The notes beneath the pieces were generated by a model. That model was not told the DNA's origin and ran no database searches. It saw only the letters and a list, made by a program, of their open reading frames with translations. From PALSA-894 sp034669145 (lineage in GTDB: Bacteria; Pseudomonadota; Alphaproteobacteria; Rhizobiales; Xanthobacteraceae): a stretch of 64,000 bases of DNA. The stretch lies in NCBI GenBank assembly GCA_034669145.1, contig JAXDNY010000058.1, positions 5,719-69,718 of the forward strand, given 5' to 3'. Position numbers and translations under genes: made by a program. Within the stretch, counting starts at the first letter, position 1, and each line of letters starts with the position of its first letter. Shown here piece after piece: positions 32,951 through 41,255 of the stretch.

Positions 32951-34162
32951 ATGGGTACGATCCACCACGATGTTGCGATTATCGGCGGCGGCCTCGTCGG
33001 GACGTGGACGGCTTATTTCCTGCGCAAGCGCGGCCATTCGGTCGCGGTGATCGAGAAAGGCGCGGTCGGCAGCCAGGCCAGCGGCGTCAATTTCGGCAAC
33101 GTGCGGCTTGAGGGTCGCCATCCGACCGAATTTCCGCTGGCGCTGCGCGCGCAAGAGCAGTGGGAGCAGATCGAGCAGCTGATCGGAGAGACATGCGAGT
33201 TCACGCCGTGTGGCCACTCGTATCTCGCACTGGAGCCGAAAGAGCTGGCGCGGCTCGAACGCTACCAGAGGGAAGGGACCGCGGGCGGCCTCGAAATCGA
33301 ACTTCTCGGTGCGAACGAAGTGCGTCGGCGATTTCCCTATCTCGGCCCGGACGTCTGCGGCGCAACGTGGTCGAAGCGCGACGGTACCGCCAATCCCCGT
33401 CTTGTAACGCCTGCCGTCGCGCGCGCGGCCCGCGCGCTTGGCGCAGACATTTTTCCGAACACTCGCGTTGTTGCGCTTGAGCCTGCCGGCGAACGCTTTC
33501 GTATCGTGACCGACGGAGATCTTGCCTTCGAAGCCCCGGTCGTTCTCAACGCGTCGGGCGCGTGGGGCAACGAGATCGCCGAACAATTCGGCGAGACCAC
33601 TCCCATGTTCCCGGCGGCGCCGCCGAATTTCGTCACCGAGCCGTTGCCATACTTCATCAAATCGGCGCTCCAGGATGCCGGTGGCGCGGTCATCATTCGG
33701 CAAGTCGAGCGCGGCAACGTGATCGTCGGCTTCTATCCGCGCGGCCCGGCGGACCGGGTCCAGAACCGCGCGCCCGTGCCGCCGGCCAAAGTCCTGCTCG
33801 GCTTGGAGCACATGGCGCGTGTGGTGCCGATGCTCGCCTCCGCGCAAGTCATCCGGGTGTGGTCGGGGATTGAAGGCTATCTGCCCGACATGCTCCCCGT
33901 AATGGGCTGGAGCCGCACGACGGAGAACCTGCTTCACGCATTCGGTTTCTGCGGCCACGGCTTTCAGCTCAGCCCCGGTGTCGGTTACACGCTGGCCGAA
34001 ATGATCGGCGAGGGCGCGGCCAGAATTCCAATCGAGGCATTCGCGATCGACCGCTTCGCTGGCGGGGTGCGGCCCGATCAGGAGCGCCTTGTCGGCGAGT
34101 TCGATGCAGCGCTTGCGTCGGCCGCGATGGGCTCGTCCGGAACGCAGGCCTCGCTCTCATGA
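32951..34162 (+). CDS. DAO-family FAD oxidoreductase, HcnC/OoxB-like catalytic subunit
   Basis: A 403-residue flavoprotein with FAD motif DVAIIGGGLVGTWTAYFLRKRG (residues 7-28), the block VIEKGAVGSQASGVNFGNVR, and a C-terminal GFCGHGFQLSPGVGYTLAEMI typical of D-amino-acid-oxidase relatives. In HcnABC, opine oxidase and D-hydroxyproline dehydrogenase, such a subunit works with an FAD/BFD subunit and a small [2Fe-2S] subunit. Homologs of both are encoded 0.5 to 2 kb downstream on the other strand. ATG at 32951 is used; an ATG five codons upstream is also possible. Substrate is probably an amino acid or imino acid derivative. Confidence 0.88.
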   Translation: MGTIHHDVAIIGGGLVGTWTAYFLRKRGHSVAVIEKGAVGSQASGVNFGNVRLEGRHPTEFPLALRAQEQWEQIEQLIGETCEFTPCGHSYLALEPKELARLERYQREGTAGGLEIELLGANEVRRRFPYLGPDVCGATWSKRDGTANPRLVTPAVARAARALGADIFPNTRVVALEPAGERFRIVTDGDLAFEAPVVLNASGAWGNEIAEQFGETTPMFPAAPPNFVTEPLPYFIKSALQDAGGAVIIRQVERGNVIVGFYPRGPADRVQNRAPVPPAKVLLGLEHMARVVPMLASAQVIRVWSGIEGYLPDMLPVMGWSRTTENLLHAFGFCGHGFQLSPGVGYTLAEMIGEGAARIPIEAFAIDRFAGGVRPDQERLVGEFDAALASAAMGSSGTQASLS

Positions 34163-34708
34163 CCAAGACCAGCAATAGCGCGCGCAAGCGCTCCTACTAC
34201 GGTGTGCCGCTAGGCATCCTGATGCTCGACACCAAATTTCAGCGCTTCAACGGCGACATCGGCAACGCGCAAACCTGGCCGTTTCCCGTGCAATACAAGA
34301 TCGTGCACGGCGCTGTGCCAAACAAAGTTGTCGACACGCTCAACAACCGCGATTTGTTTCAGCACTTTGCCGATGCGCCGAGGCGCTGACTGTTCATCAT
34401 CTGGGGGCCGTCGGCATCGATCCGCAGACGCCGGTGGTCGGTATGCCGCCGACGTCCGAATTTCAGCGCTCGATCCGCGAGGGCGATGCCTCGGTGCCGT
34501 TCGAGGCGCTCAAGGACGAGGTGATTGGCGTTGCCGAACGCATGGTCGCGACCGATCCCTCGATCGGCGAATTGTATGCGAATGCACCAACATCACGCCC
34601 TATTCGCATGAGCTCAACCGGCGCCTCCGCGTACCGGTGTTCGACATGGTCACGCTGGTGCACTGGTTTCATCGCGCGCTGCGGCCGCAGAGTTTCGCGC
34701 AAGACTGA
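34159..34708 (+). pseudogene. Broken Asp/Glu/hydantoin racemase family gene
   Basis: Three pieces in three frames match successive parts of one family. The N-terminus (YGVPLGILMLDTKFQRF and GDIGNAQTWPFPVQYK) runs from 34159 to about 34386 and stops. The central part (GAVGIDPQTPVVGMPP, then ALKDEVIGVAERMVATDPSIG) is in another frame from about 34392 to 34570. The C-terminus (VCECTNITPYSHELNRRL, then VFDMVTLVHWF) is in a third frame to 34708. About 60-70 codons between the first two pieces are missing, including the TTNCGF segment with the first catalytic Cys. The second Cys (ECTN) remains. The gene starts within the stop of the flavoprotein gene (ATGA), and its end overlaps the convergent BFD flavoprotein gene. 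Confidence 0.85.
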
Positions 34709-36053
34709 CCGCGAGCGGGATCGGCTTGACGGGAGGCTGCGTGCGCAGCCGGCCGACTGCTTCGAGCGGCATGTCGAGCATCTGCGCCGTGAGCTCCGCG
34801 GCAGCAAGACCGCAGAAGCGGCCCTGGCAGCGGCCCATGCCGCAACGCGTGATGGCCTTGAGGCGATTGACCTCGGTCGGGCCGAAGTCCGCGCGGATCG
34901 ACGCGCGCAACTCGCCCGCCGAGATTCCTTCACACCGGCAGACCATCACGCCGTCATCGAGATCGCGCATGACGCTGGTCGGCCAGGCGAAGGCGCGCGC
35001 GAGGCCGCGCTGGAAACGGCGAAGGCGCGCGACATGACGCCGCGCGCGTGCCCGGTCGATACCGGTAACCGCAATCCGGAAATCGTCTAGAACGGCGCAA
35101 GCCGCAAGCTCGCCGGTGAGCGCAGCGGCTTGTGCGCCGCCGATAGTTGCACCATCTCCGGCGACGTAGACGTTGGCGCCACATCGTCCGTCGGTGTCCG
35201 CACGCGGCAGCCATTGGCGAAAGGTCTTGTCGTAAGCAAGTGTGGCCCCGGCAAGCTCGGCAAGCTGCGTTTCGGGTTTGAGACCGAAACCGAACGCCAC
35301 ACCGTCACACCCGATGACGTTTTCGCGGCCGCTACGGTCGCGAAAGCGCACTCTTTCCACGCCGCTCGCGCCCTCGAACGCGCACAGCGTGACGCCATGG
35401 TGAATTGGCACGCGCTCACCCCGCAGCGCGCGCATGTAGCCGAGCCCACGTGCAAGTGTATTCGGTGCCGCCAAGAGGTCCACCGCTGCGCCCACCTTCG
35501 CGGCGAATGGCGTCGTGTCGAGAATGGCCGCGATCTCGGCCCCCATGGCGCGGTACTGCCTGGCCGCGAGATAGAGGAGGGGAGAGCTGCCGCAGAAGAC
35601 GATCCGCCGGCCAATCAGGCAGCCGTGCTCCTTGAGCAGCACCTGTGCGCCGCCAAGCGTGAACACGCCTGGCAGCGTCCATCCGGCGATCGGCATCGTA
35701 CGATCGATGGCCCCGGTCGCCAGAATGAGCGCGTCGAACTCGACTGTATCGGCCTTGCCCGCGCGGATGGTATGAAGCTGCTTGTCGTCAACGCCCCAAG
35801 CGAGCGTCTGCGGCCGGTAGTCGATGCGGTCGCGCAAGCGATCGAACGCCGCATGGAAGTTCCGATAGCTCGAAACCTCGGCGCCAAACAGGGTGTCGAT
35901 GTCGAGCGCGAGGCCGGCGCGCGCGCGCCGATAGATTTGCCCGCCTGGCTCACGTCCCTCGTCGATCACCGTTACGGCAACACCATGCGCCGCGAGCACG
36001 GCAGCTGCCGCAATGCCGGCTGGCCCGGCGCCGACGATTGCGACTCTAATCAC
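34650..36053 (-). CDS. FAD oxidoreductase with BFD-type [2Fe-2S] domain, HcnB/OoxA-like
   Basis: A 467-residue flavoprotein. The N-terminal FAD motif is VAIVGAGPAGIAAAAVLAAHG. A second nucleotide site IVFCGSSPLLYLAARQ lies near residue 150, and NVYVAGDGATIGGAQAAALTG near 290 contacts FAD. The C-terminus carries BFD-like cysteines, CRCEGIS and CGMGRCQGRFC, for a [2Fe-2S] cluster. The GTG at 36051-36053 overlaps the stop of the small ferredoxin gene; a TTG two codons upstream is the alternative. Together with that gene and the flavoprotein at 32951 it forms an HcnABC-like set. The C-terminus overlaps the racemase pseudogene by 59 bases. Confidence 0.88.
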   Translation of the reverse strand: MIRVAIVGAGPAGIAAAAVLAAHGVAVTVIDEGREPGGQIYRRARAGLALDIDTLFGAEVSSYRNFHAAFDRLRDRIDYRPQTLAWGVDDKQLHTIRAGKADTVEFDALILATGAIDRTMPIAGWTLPGVFTLGGAQVLLKEHGCLIGRRIVFCGSSPLLYLAARQYRAMGAEIAAILDTTPFAAKVGAAVDLLAAPNTLARGLGYMRALRGERVPIHHGVTLCAFEGASGVERVRFRDRSGRENVIGCDGVAFGFGLKPETQLAELAGATLAYDKTFRQWLPRADTDGRCGANVYVAGDGATIGGAQAAALTGELAACAVLDDFRIAVTGIDRARARRHVARLRRFQRGLARAFAWPTSVMRDLDDGVMVCRCEGISAGELRASIRADFGPTEVNRLKAITRCGMGRCQGRFCGLAAAELTAQMLDMPLEAVGRLRTQPPVKPIPLAVSLARNSAAAARDETSAPA

Positions 36054-36348
36054 GCGCAAATGCCGGCGGTGAACCGGTCAAGATACTCATGCCGTCGGCA
36101 ACGACCGTCGTGCAGGCGCGCACGCGCGTATGGTCGGTGAGCCACACCCAGCAATCCTGGCAGGCTCCCATCAGGCAAAAGCCGGCTCGTGCCTCATCGC
36201 TGAATTCGTGCTGGCGCAGCGCATTGCGCGCCGCGAGGACGGCGACCAGCACGCTTTCGCCCGTGTATGCGGTGGCTTCCACGCCGTCGACGAGAATGCG
36301 CACGGGCGGACCGCTCGGCACAACCGCACGTACGACCCTGCCGTTCAT
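36046..36348 (-). CDS. (2Fe-2S)-binding protein, HcnA/OoxB-small-subunit-like
   Basis: A 100-residue ferredoxin-like subunit. The cysteine motif is CLMGACQDCW followed later by RACTTVV, the plant-type [2Fe-2S] arrangement seen in the small subunits of hydrogen cyanide synthase, opine oxidase and sarcosine-oxidase-like enzymes. The ATG at 36346-36348 follows AAGGGA. Its 3' end overlaps the HcnB-like gene by 8 bases, so the two are coupled. Confidence 0.9.
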   Translation of the reverse strand: MNGRVVRAVVPSGPPVRILVDGVEATAYTGESVLVAVLAARNALRQHEFSDEARAGFCLMGACQDCWVWLTDHTRVRACTTVVADGMSILTGSPPAFARD

Positions 36349-36479
36349 GTTTCCCTTCATTGCGAGCTGATAGCGGCGTCGGCATGCTTGCCGAACATGC
36401 GGCGTCGTTCAATCGCGCATTTGACAGCCGCAAAGTCCACCCTTCTAGATGCCGGTGCAAGTGCGCCAGGAGCAACACC

Positions 36480-37274
36480 ATGAGCAATGCGGTCATCATG
36501 ACCGAGGTTACCGGCGGCATCGGTACGGTCACGCTCAACAAGCCGTGGAAGCTCAATGCCTGGGACACGCCCATGCGCGCCGAAATCACCGCCGTCCTCA
36601 ATGACTGGAATAGCGATCCGGCCGTCAAGGCCGTCATCATGACGGGGGCTGGCGAGCGGGCGTTCTGCGCGGGACAGGATCTGGAGGAGACGGAGAAATT
36701 CCAGTCCGGCACTGAAGGGGCCAACTGGTTCCAGTCGTGGCAGGACTTCTACAATGCGATCCGGGGTTTCGATAAGCCATGTCTGGCAGCCCTCAATGGC
36801 GTTGCGGCCGGCTCGGCGTTCCAGGCCGTCATGCTCACCGATGTTCGCGTCGGGCATGCCGGTGTGCGCATGGGTCAGCCGGAGATCAATGCCGGCATCC
36901 CGAGCGTCACCGGCCCAATGCTGATGCTGCCGCGGATTGGTCTTGCCCGCACAATGGAGCTCACCCTGACGGGACGCATGATGGAGGCCGGGGAGGCCGC
37001 GTCCATCGGCCTCATCAATTACCTCGTGGCGCGGCCCGAGGACGTGATGCCGAAGACGCGCGAGGTCGCCGAGCTGATGGCGTCGAAGCCGGTCACGGCC
37101 TTTCGCCTGAACAAGCAGCGTTTCCGTCAGGTGACGCAGGAGGCGTTCGACGAGGCGTTCCGCAACGGCGGAAAAATCCAGGCCGAGGCCTACGCGTCGG
37201 GCGAGCCGCAAGAAACGATGCGGCGCTTTTTTGCCGAGCGCGCGGCGCGGCGCAAGGCGCGCGGCCAGGCCTAG
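36480..37274 (+). CDS. Enoyl-CoA hydratase/isomerase family protein with Glu-to-Gln change
   Basis: A 264-residue crotonase-fold protein with the oxyanion block RAFCAGQDLEE (from residue 60) and the active-site region GVAAGSAFQAVMLTD. The position that is the first catalytic Glu in hydratases is Q115. The second, E135 in GQPEINAGIP, is kept. One-acid crotonases often act as isomerases, hydrolases or dehalogenases, so water addition is not assured. AGGAG lies upstream of the ATG at 36480. The acyl-CoA ligase gene follows after 24 bases. Confidence 0.88.
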   Translation: MSNAVIMTEVTGGIGTVTLNKPWKLNAWDTPMRAEITAVLNDWNSDPAVKAVIMTGAGERAFCAGQDLEETEKFQSGTEGANWFQSWQDFYNAIRGFDKPCLAALNGVAAGSAFQAVMLTDVRVGHAGVRMGQPEINAGIPSVTGPMLMLPRIGLARTMELTLTGRMMEAGEAASIGLINYLVARPEDVMPKTREVAELMASKPVTAFRLNKQRFRQVTQEAFDEAFRNGGKIQAEAYASGEPQETMRRFFAERAARRKARGQA

Positions 37275-37298
37275 CGCGCGACTGCATCTCAGGTGGGC

Positions 37299-38831
37299 AT
37301 GATCGATACCGACGACGGATTCGCGACCCTGCTCGTTCGCCGCGCGCGGGAAAATCCGTCCGGCGTGTTCGCCCGCTGCGAAGACACGCCGCTGACCTTC
37401 GGCGAACTCGACCGCATGGCGACTGCGCTCGCCGTCTGGATGCGCGGCATTGGGCTCGCGCCCGGCAACGCGGTTGCGCTGATGATCCGCAATGGCCCTG
37501 TGGCGTTGGCGCTCCTGTTTGCCATCGCCAAGGCGCGCGCCATCTGGATTCCGATCAACGTTCAAAGCCGCGGCGAGAATCTCGGCTACATCTTCAATCA
37601 TTCCGCGCCGAAACTGATCGTCGCCGAAGCGGCGCTGACGGCGACGATCGAGGCGAGCGGGGCAGATCTTTCCGGCGTACAGGTCTTCACCACGGACGCG
37701 GTGAAGACCATTGCGAGCGGCGGCTGCGGGGCTTTCTGGAGCGAGCCGGCGCCCAGGACCGATGAGCCGCTCGCCGTCATGTACACATCCGGGACGACCG
37801 GCCGCCCGAAGGGTGTTCTGGTCTCGCACCGGATGCTGCGCCTGTCGGGCGAAGCGGTCGCGCTCGTCTCCGGCGCGCGTGCCGGCGACGTCATGTTCAT
37901 GTGGGAGCCGCTTTACCACATCGGCGGCGCGCAGATGATCGTGCTGCCGCTGATCTGCGACGTGACCTTGGCGCTGGTCGAGCAATTCTCGGCGAGCCGC
38001 TTTTGGCAACAGGTGCGCGCGTACGGCGCGAGTCACATTCACTTTCTCGGTGGCATTTTGCAGATCCTGCTGAAGCAGCCGTCATCGGCACTCGATCGTA
38101 CGCATGGCGCGCGCATTGCGTGGGGCGGCGGTTGTCCGACCGAAATCTGGCGCCCGTTCGAGGAGCGGTTTGGAACGCAGATCCGCGAATGTTACGGCAT
38201 GACCGAATGCTCGAGCATCACGACCTACAACGACAACGGAACGGTCGGCTCGGTCGGCAAACCGGCGCCGTGGTTCGACGTGGAACTGATCGACCCGAGC
38301 GGTGCGCCGGTCTCGACAGGAGAGCGCGGCGAGATTGTCGTGCGCACTTCGCTCCCGGGATCCATCACCCGAGGATATCTGTCGAATCCGCAGGCGACTG
38401 CGCGCGCCTTGCGAGGTGACGCGTTCCATACCGGCGATCTCGGCTCGTTCGACACCGATGGCAACATGTATTTCCACGGCCGCATGACCGACAATGTGCG
38501 GGTGCGCGGCGAAAACGTCTCCGCGCTTGAGGTTGAGCAGGTCGCCTCGAAGCATCCAGCGGTCGAGGATTGCGCCATGATCGGGGTCGCGGCCGAGATC
38601 GGCGAGCAGGACATCAAGCTCTTCGTCAAGCAAAGGGCAGGGGCGGCGCTCGAACCGCAAGAGTTATCCGACTGGCTCGCCGAGCGGCTCGCGCCCTTTC
38701 AGAACCCACGATATATCGTCATCGTGAATGATTTCGAACGCACGGCGAGCCAGCGCATCATGAGGCACAAGCTCGTGGCGCTCACCGCAGCGGCGTGGGA
38801 CAGAAACGCTGTGCGGCCTCGGTGCGTCTAG
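37299..38831 (+). CDS. AMP-forming acyl-CoA synthetase, CaiC-like, A10 Lys replaced
   Basis: A 510-residue adenylating enzyme. The P-loop YTSGTTGRPKG is at 162-172, and the GYGMTE-type motif reads ECYGMTECSS. The hinge block FHTGDLGSFDTDGNMYFHGRMTDNVRVRGENVS is present. Near the C-terminus the motif that normally contains the catalytic Lys (TxxGKI) reads TASQRIMRHKL, with Arg (R486) in its place. A subgroup of crotonobetaine/carnitine-CoA-ligase-like enzymes seems to share this. ATG at 37299 is used; a GTG two codons upstream is possible. It should activate the acid processed by the adjacent crotonase. Confidence 0.9.
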   Translation: MIDTDDGFATLLVRRARENPSGVFARCEDTPLTFGELDRMATALAVWMRGIGLAPGNAVALMIRNGPVALALLFAIAKARAIWIPINVQSRGENLGYIFNHSAPKLIVAEAALTATIEASGADLSGVQVFTTDAVKTIASGGCGAFWSEPAPRTDEPLAVMYTSGTTGRPKGVLVSHRMLRLSGEAVALVSGARAGDVMFMWEPLYHIGGAQMIVLPLICDVTLALVEQFSASRFWQQVRAYGASHIHFLGGILQILLKQPSSALDRTHGARIAWGGGCPTEIWRPFEERFGTQIRECYGMTECSSITTYNDNGTVGSVGKPAPWFDVELIDPSGAPVSTGERGEIVVRTSLPGSITRGYLSNPQATARALRGDAFHTGDLGSFDTDGNMYFHGRMTDNVRVRGENVSALEVEQVASKHPAVEDCAMIGVAAEIGEQDIKLFVKQRAGAALEPQELSDWLAERLAPFQNPRYIVIVNDFERTASQRIMRHKLVALTAAAWDRNAVRPRCV

Positions 38832-38845
38832 GCATCAGCGCGCGA

Positions 38846-40000
38846 TCAAACCTGCTCCAGTGTGGGCACGTCGACCCAGCGCCGCTCGCGATCGCTTTGA
38901 TAACAGAGCTCGGTAAGCTGTACGTCCTTCGCGCCTTCCAGCGCCGTCGAGCGCAGCGGCTCGTCATCGGCCACATGGCGCAAGAACTGCTCCCAGCCCT
39001 CACGATAGCTGTTCTTGAACGGCTCATGGTCAGGCACTTCCTGCCATTGCGTATCGAAGTCCATCGCTTGCGGCGCGTCGGCATTCCACACCGGTTTGGG
39101 GGTCGCCGCGAGCGACTGCACGAAGCATTTGTGGCCGCCGGCGACAGCCGAGCCAAGCGTCCCGTCGATCTGGATCTGGATGAGGTCGTCGCGTTTCACA
39201 CGGGTCGCCCATGAGGTCGTGACCTGCGCCAGCGCGCCGCTCTCGAACTCGAACGTGGCGAACACCTCGTCCTCGACATCCACATCGAAAGGCTTGCCCG
39301 CCTCGTCCCGGCGCTTTGGCTGCCGCGTCGCCGTGCGGCACGACACGGCCTTGATCGGCCCGATCAGGCTCGAGAGCAGATAGCGCCAGTGTGGATACAT
39401 ATCGAGCACGAGCCCGCCGCCGTCTTGTCTGCGGTAATTCCAGCTCGAGCGCTGCGCCGGATAAAGCTCGCCGTCGAATACCCACCAGCCGGCTTCCAGC
39501 CGGGCCGACAGAATACGGCCGAAGAAACCGGAGTCGCGCACCTTGCGTAGCTTGTTGAAGCCGGGGAGATAGATCTTGTCCTGTACGGCGGCCGCTTTCA
39601 CGCCCGCGTCCTGCGCGCCGCGCACGATTTTCATCGCCTCTTCGGAAGAATGCGCGATTGGCTTTTCGAGGTAGATGTGTTTGCCGGCAGCGATGGCGCG
39701 CAGCGCGCGCTCCATTCGCCCGCCGGTGGCCGCCACGTCGAAATAGATGTCGATCGTCTTGTCGGCGAGTGTCGCAGCGGTATCGGCCGACCAATTCAGT
39801 CCGCCATGCGCCGCGGCCAATGCCGCCAGCTTGTCGGGATTGCGGCCAAGCAAAACGGGCTCCGGAATCAGGCGATCGCCGTTCCTCAGCGGCAACCCGC
39901 CTTCGTTACGGATCGCCAGAACCGAACGGATCAGGTGTTGATTGGTGCCGAGGCGTCCGGTGACGCCATCCATTGCGATGCGAAGCGCTCTGATGGCCAT
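38846..40000 (-). CDS. Gfo/Idh/MocA family oxidoreductase
   Basis: A 384-residue NAD(P)-dependent oxidoreductase with an N-terminal Rossmann domain. The EKP motif KHIYLEKPIAHSSEEA lies near residue 110. The C-terminal alpha/beta domain contains GGGLVLDMYPHWRYLLSSLIG, where the His is a likely catalytic or substrate residue. The family acts on sugars, inositol or related polyols and some imines. It is the last gene of an operon with a TauABC-type importer, a cysteine hydrolase and an amidohydrolase, 14 bases after the latter. The ATG at 39998-40000 begins the MAIRALRIAMDG N-terminus. Confidence 0.87.
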   Translation of the reverse strand: MAIRALRIAMDGVTGRLGTNQHLIRSVLAIRNEGGLPLRNGDRLIPEPVLLGRNPDKLAALAAAHGGLNWSADTAATLADKTIDIYFDVAATGGRMERALRAIAAGKHIYLEKPIAHSSEEAMKIVRGAQDAGVKAAAVQDKIYLPGFNKLRKVRDSGFFGRILSARLEAGWWVFDGELYPAQRSSWNYRRQDGGGLVLDMYPHWRYLLSSLIGPIKAVSCRTATRQPKRRDEAGKPFDVDVEDEVFATFEFESGALAQVTTSWATRVKRDDLIQIQIDGTLGSAVAGGHKCFVQSLAATPKPVWNADAPQAMDFDTQWQEVPDHEPFKNSYREGWEQFLRHVADDEPLRSTALEGAKDVQLTELCYQSDRERRWVDVPTLEQV

Positions 40001-40014
40001 GATTGGATACGTTG

Positions 40015-41244
40015 TCAGCTCGGGCGGTGAAGTTCGGTTCGCTGGCGCGTGACGGTGCGCTTGCCGCGTTTGAACACAGCGACGGGTTCGCGCAATTCGG
40101 CGACCGCCTGTCGCGGGTTCGTGGCGTCGAGCACCGTGACGTCGGCCGGATTGCCGGCCGCGATGCCATAGTCCTTCAGGTTCATCAGGCGCGCCGAGCG
40201 CGTCGTGATCATCTCGAAGCACTCGGCGATCCGCTCCGCCTGCCCGATCTGAAGCGTATTCGCATGCAAATTGGTCATGCGAATAAGCGAGCCGTTCCCA
40301 AACGGCGTGAATGGATTCATGATGTTGTTGCTCGATAGCGTGCAATTGCAGCCGCACTCGACGAACAGGTTCGCGTCGACGAGCCCGCGCCGCACATTGT
40401 AGTCGCGCTCACGGCCCATCAGGAACAGGTCGGTTGCCGGAAGAATCGTGACCGCAACGCCGGCATCGGCGAGGCGTTTCGCCCAGTCCTTCTGCTTCGC
40501 GGGCTCCATGGTGGAGAGCTTCGTGGCGTGGCCGATCGCGACGCGTCCACCCCATTTGTATTTCTCGGTCAACTCGCAGACGAGCACGGAGTCAAGCTGC
40601 TCCGGCGCATGCCCGGAGTCGAGATGCATGTCGATGTCGACATCGAACTCACGCGCCAACTCGAATACGCGCTGGATCTGCGCGGCGTGGTCCGTATCGT
40701 AGTTCGGCGCCGCGCCCACCGCCTTCGCGCCGCGCTTGAGACTTTCGACCATCAGCTCGTCGGTCCCTGGATTGTTGGTGAGGCCCTCCTGCGGCATCAC
40801 GCAGAGCTCGATGTCGATCGCCCACTTGTACTCGTCGACCAGCGCCTGCACGCCCTCGACCCCGCGCAGGCCGATCAGCGGATCGACCTCGACATGCGTG
40901 CGCATGCGCGTGGTGCCGTGCTTGATGCACCCCTCCAGCGTCTCGCGCGCGCGTTTGTGCACATCCTCGACCGTCATGGTGTGCTTCACGTCGGACACGC
41001 GCTTCATGGCGTTGTGGTTGCGGCCCTTTTCCGGCGCGCAGCGATCGATGATGCGCGACTTGTCGAGATGGATGTGCGTCTCGATCAGGCCGCCGCAGCA
41101 CAGGCACCCCTCGGCGTCGTACGACGGCGCATCGCAAACGAGGTTCGATTCGACAGCCGCGATGCGGCCCTTCTCGAAGCCGATGTCGGCCGGCGTATAG
41201 CCTCGGCCATGCACACGCGCGTTGCGGATCACGTAATCAATCAT
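40015..41244 (-). CDS. Amidohydrolase, cytosine-deaminase/AtzC-like, with altered active site
   Basis: A 409-residue amidohydrolase. Metal-binding residues H57 and H59 are in ETHIHLDK, H207 is in DMHLDSGH and H239 is in IGHATKLST. From memory of E. coli CodA, the catalytic Glu three residues after the third His is here S210. The metal Asp pair (HDD) aligns with N306-N307 in SSNNIMNPFTPFG. A metal-dependent cyclic amidine or amide hydrolase is likely, but a normal deaminase mechanism is in doubt. The cysteine hydrolase gene lies 11 bases upstream. Together they could open and cleave a nitrogen ring compound. Confidence 0.86.
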   Translation of the reverse strand: MIDYVIRNARVHGRGYTPADIGFEKGRIAAVESNLVCDAPSYDAEGCLCCGGLIETHIHLDKSRIIDRCAPEKGRNHNAMKRVSDVKHTMTVEDVHKRARETLEGCIKHGTTRMRTHVEVDPLIGLRGVEGVQALVDEYKWAIDIELCVMPQEGLTNNPGTDELMVESLKRGAKAVGAAPNYDTDHAAQIQRVFELAREFDVDIDMHLDSGHAPEQLDSVLVCELTEKYKWGGRVAIGHATKLSTMEPAKQKDWAKRLADAGVAVTILPATDLFLMGRERDYNVRRGLVDANLFVECGCNCTLSSNNIMNPFTPFGNGSLIRMTNLHANTLQIGQAERIAECFEMITTRSARLMNLKDYGIAAGNPADVTVLDATNPRQAVAELREPVAVFKRGKRTVTRQRTELHRPS

Positions 41245-41255
41245 TCGGGGTACAC

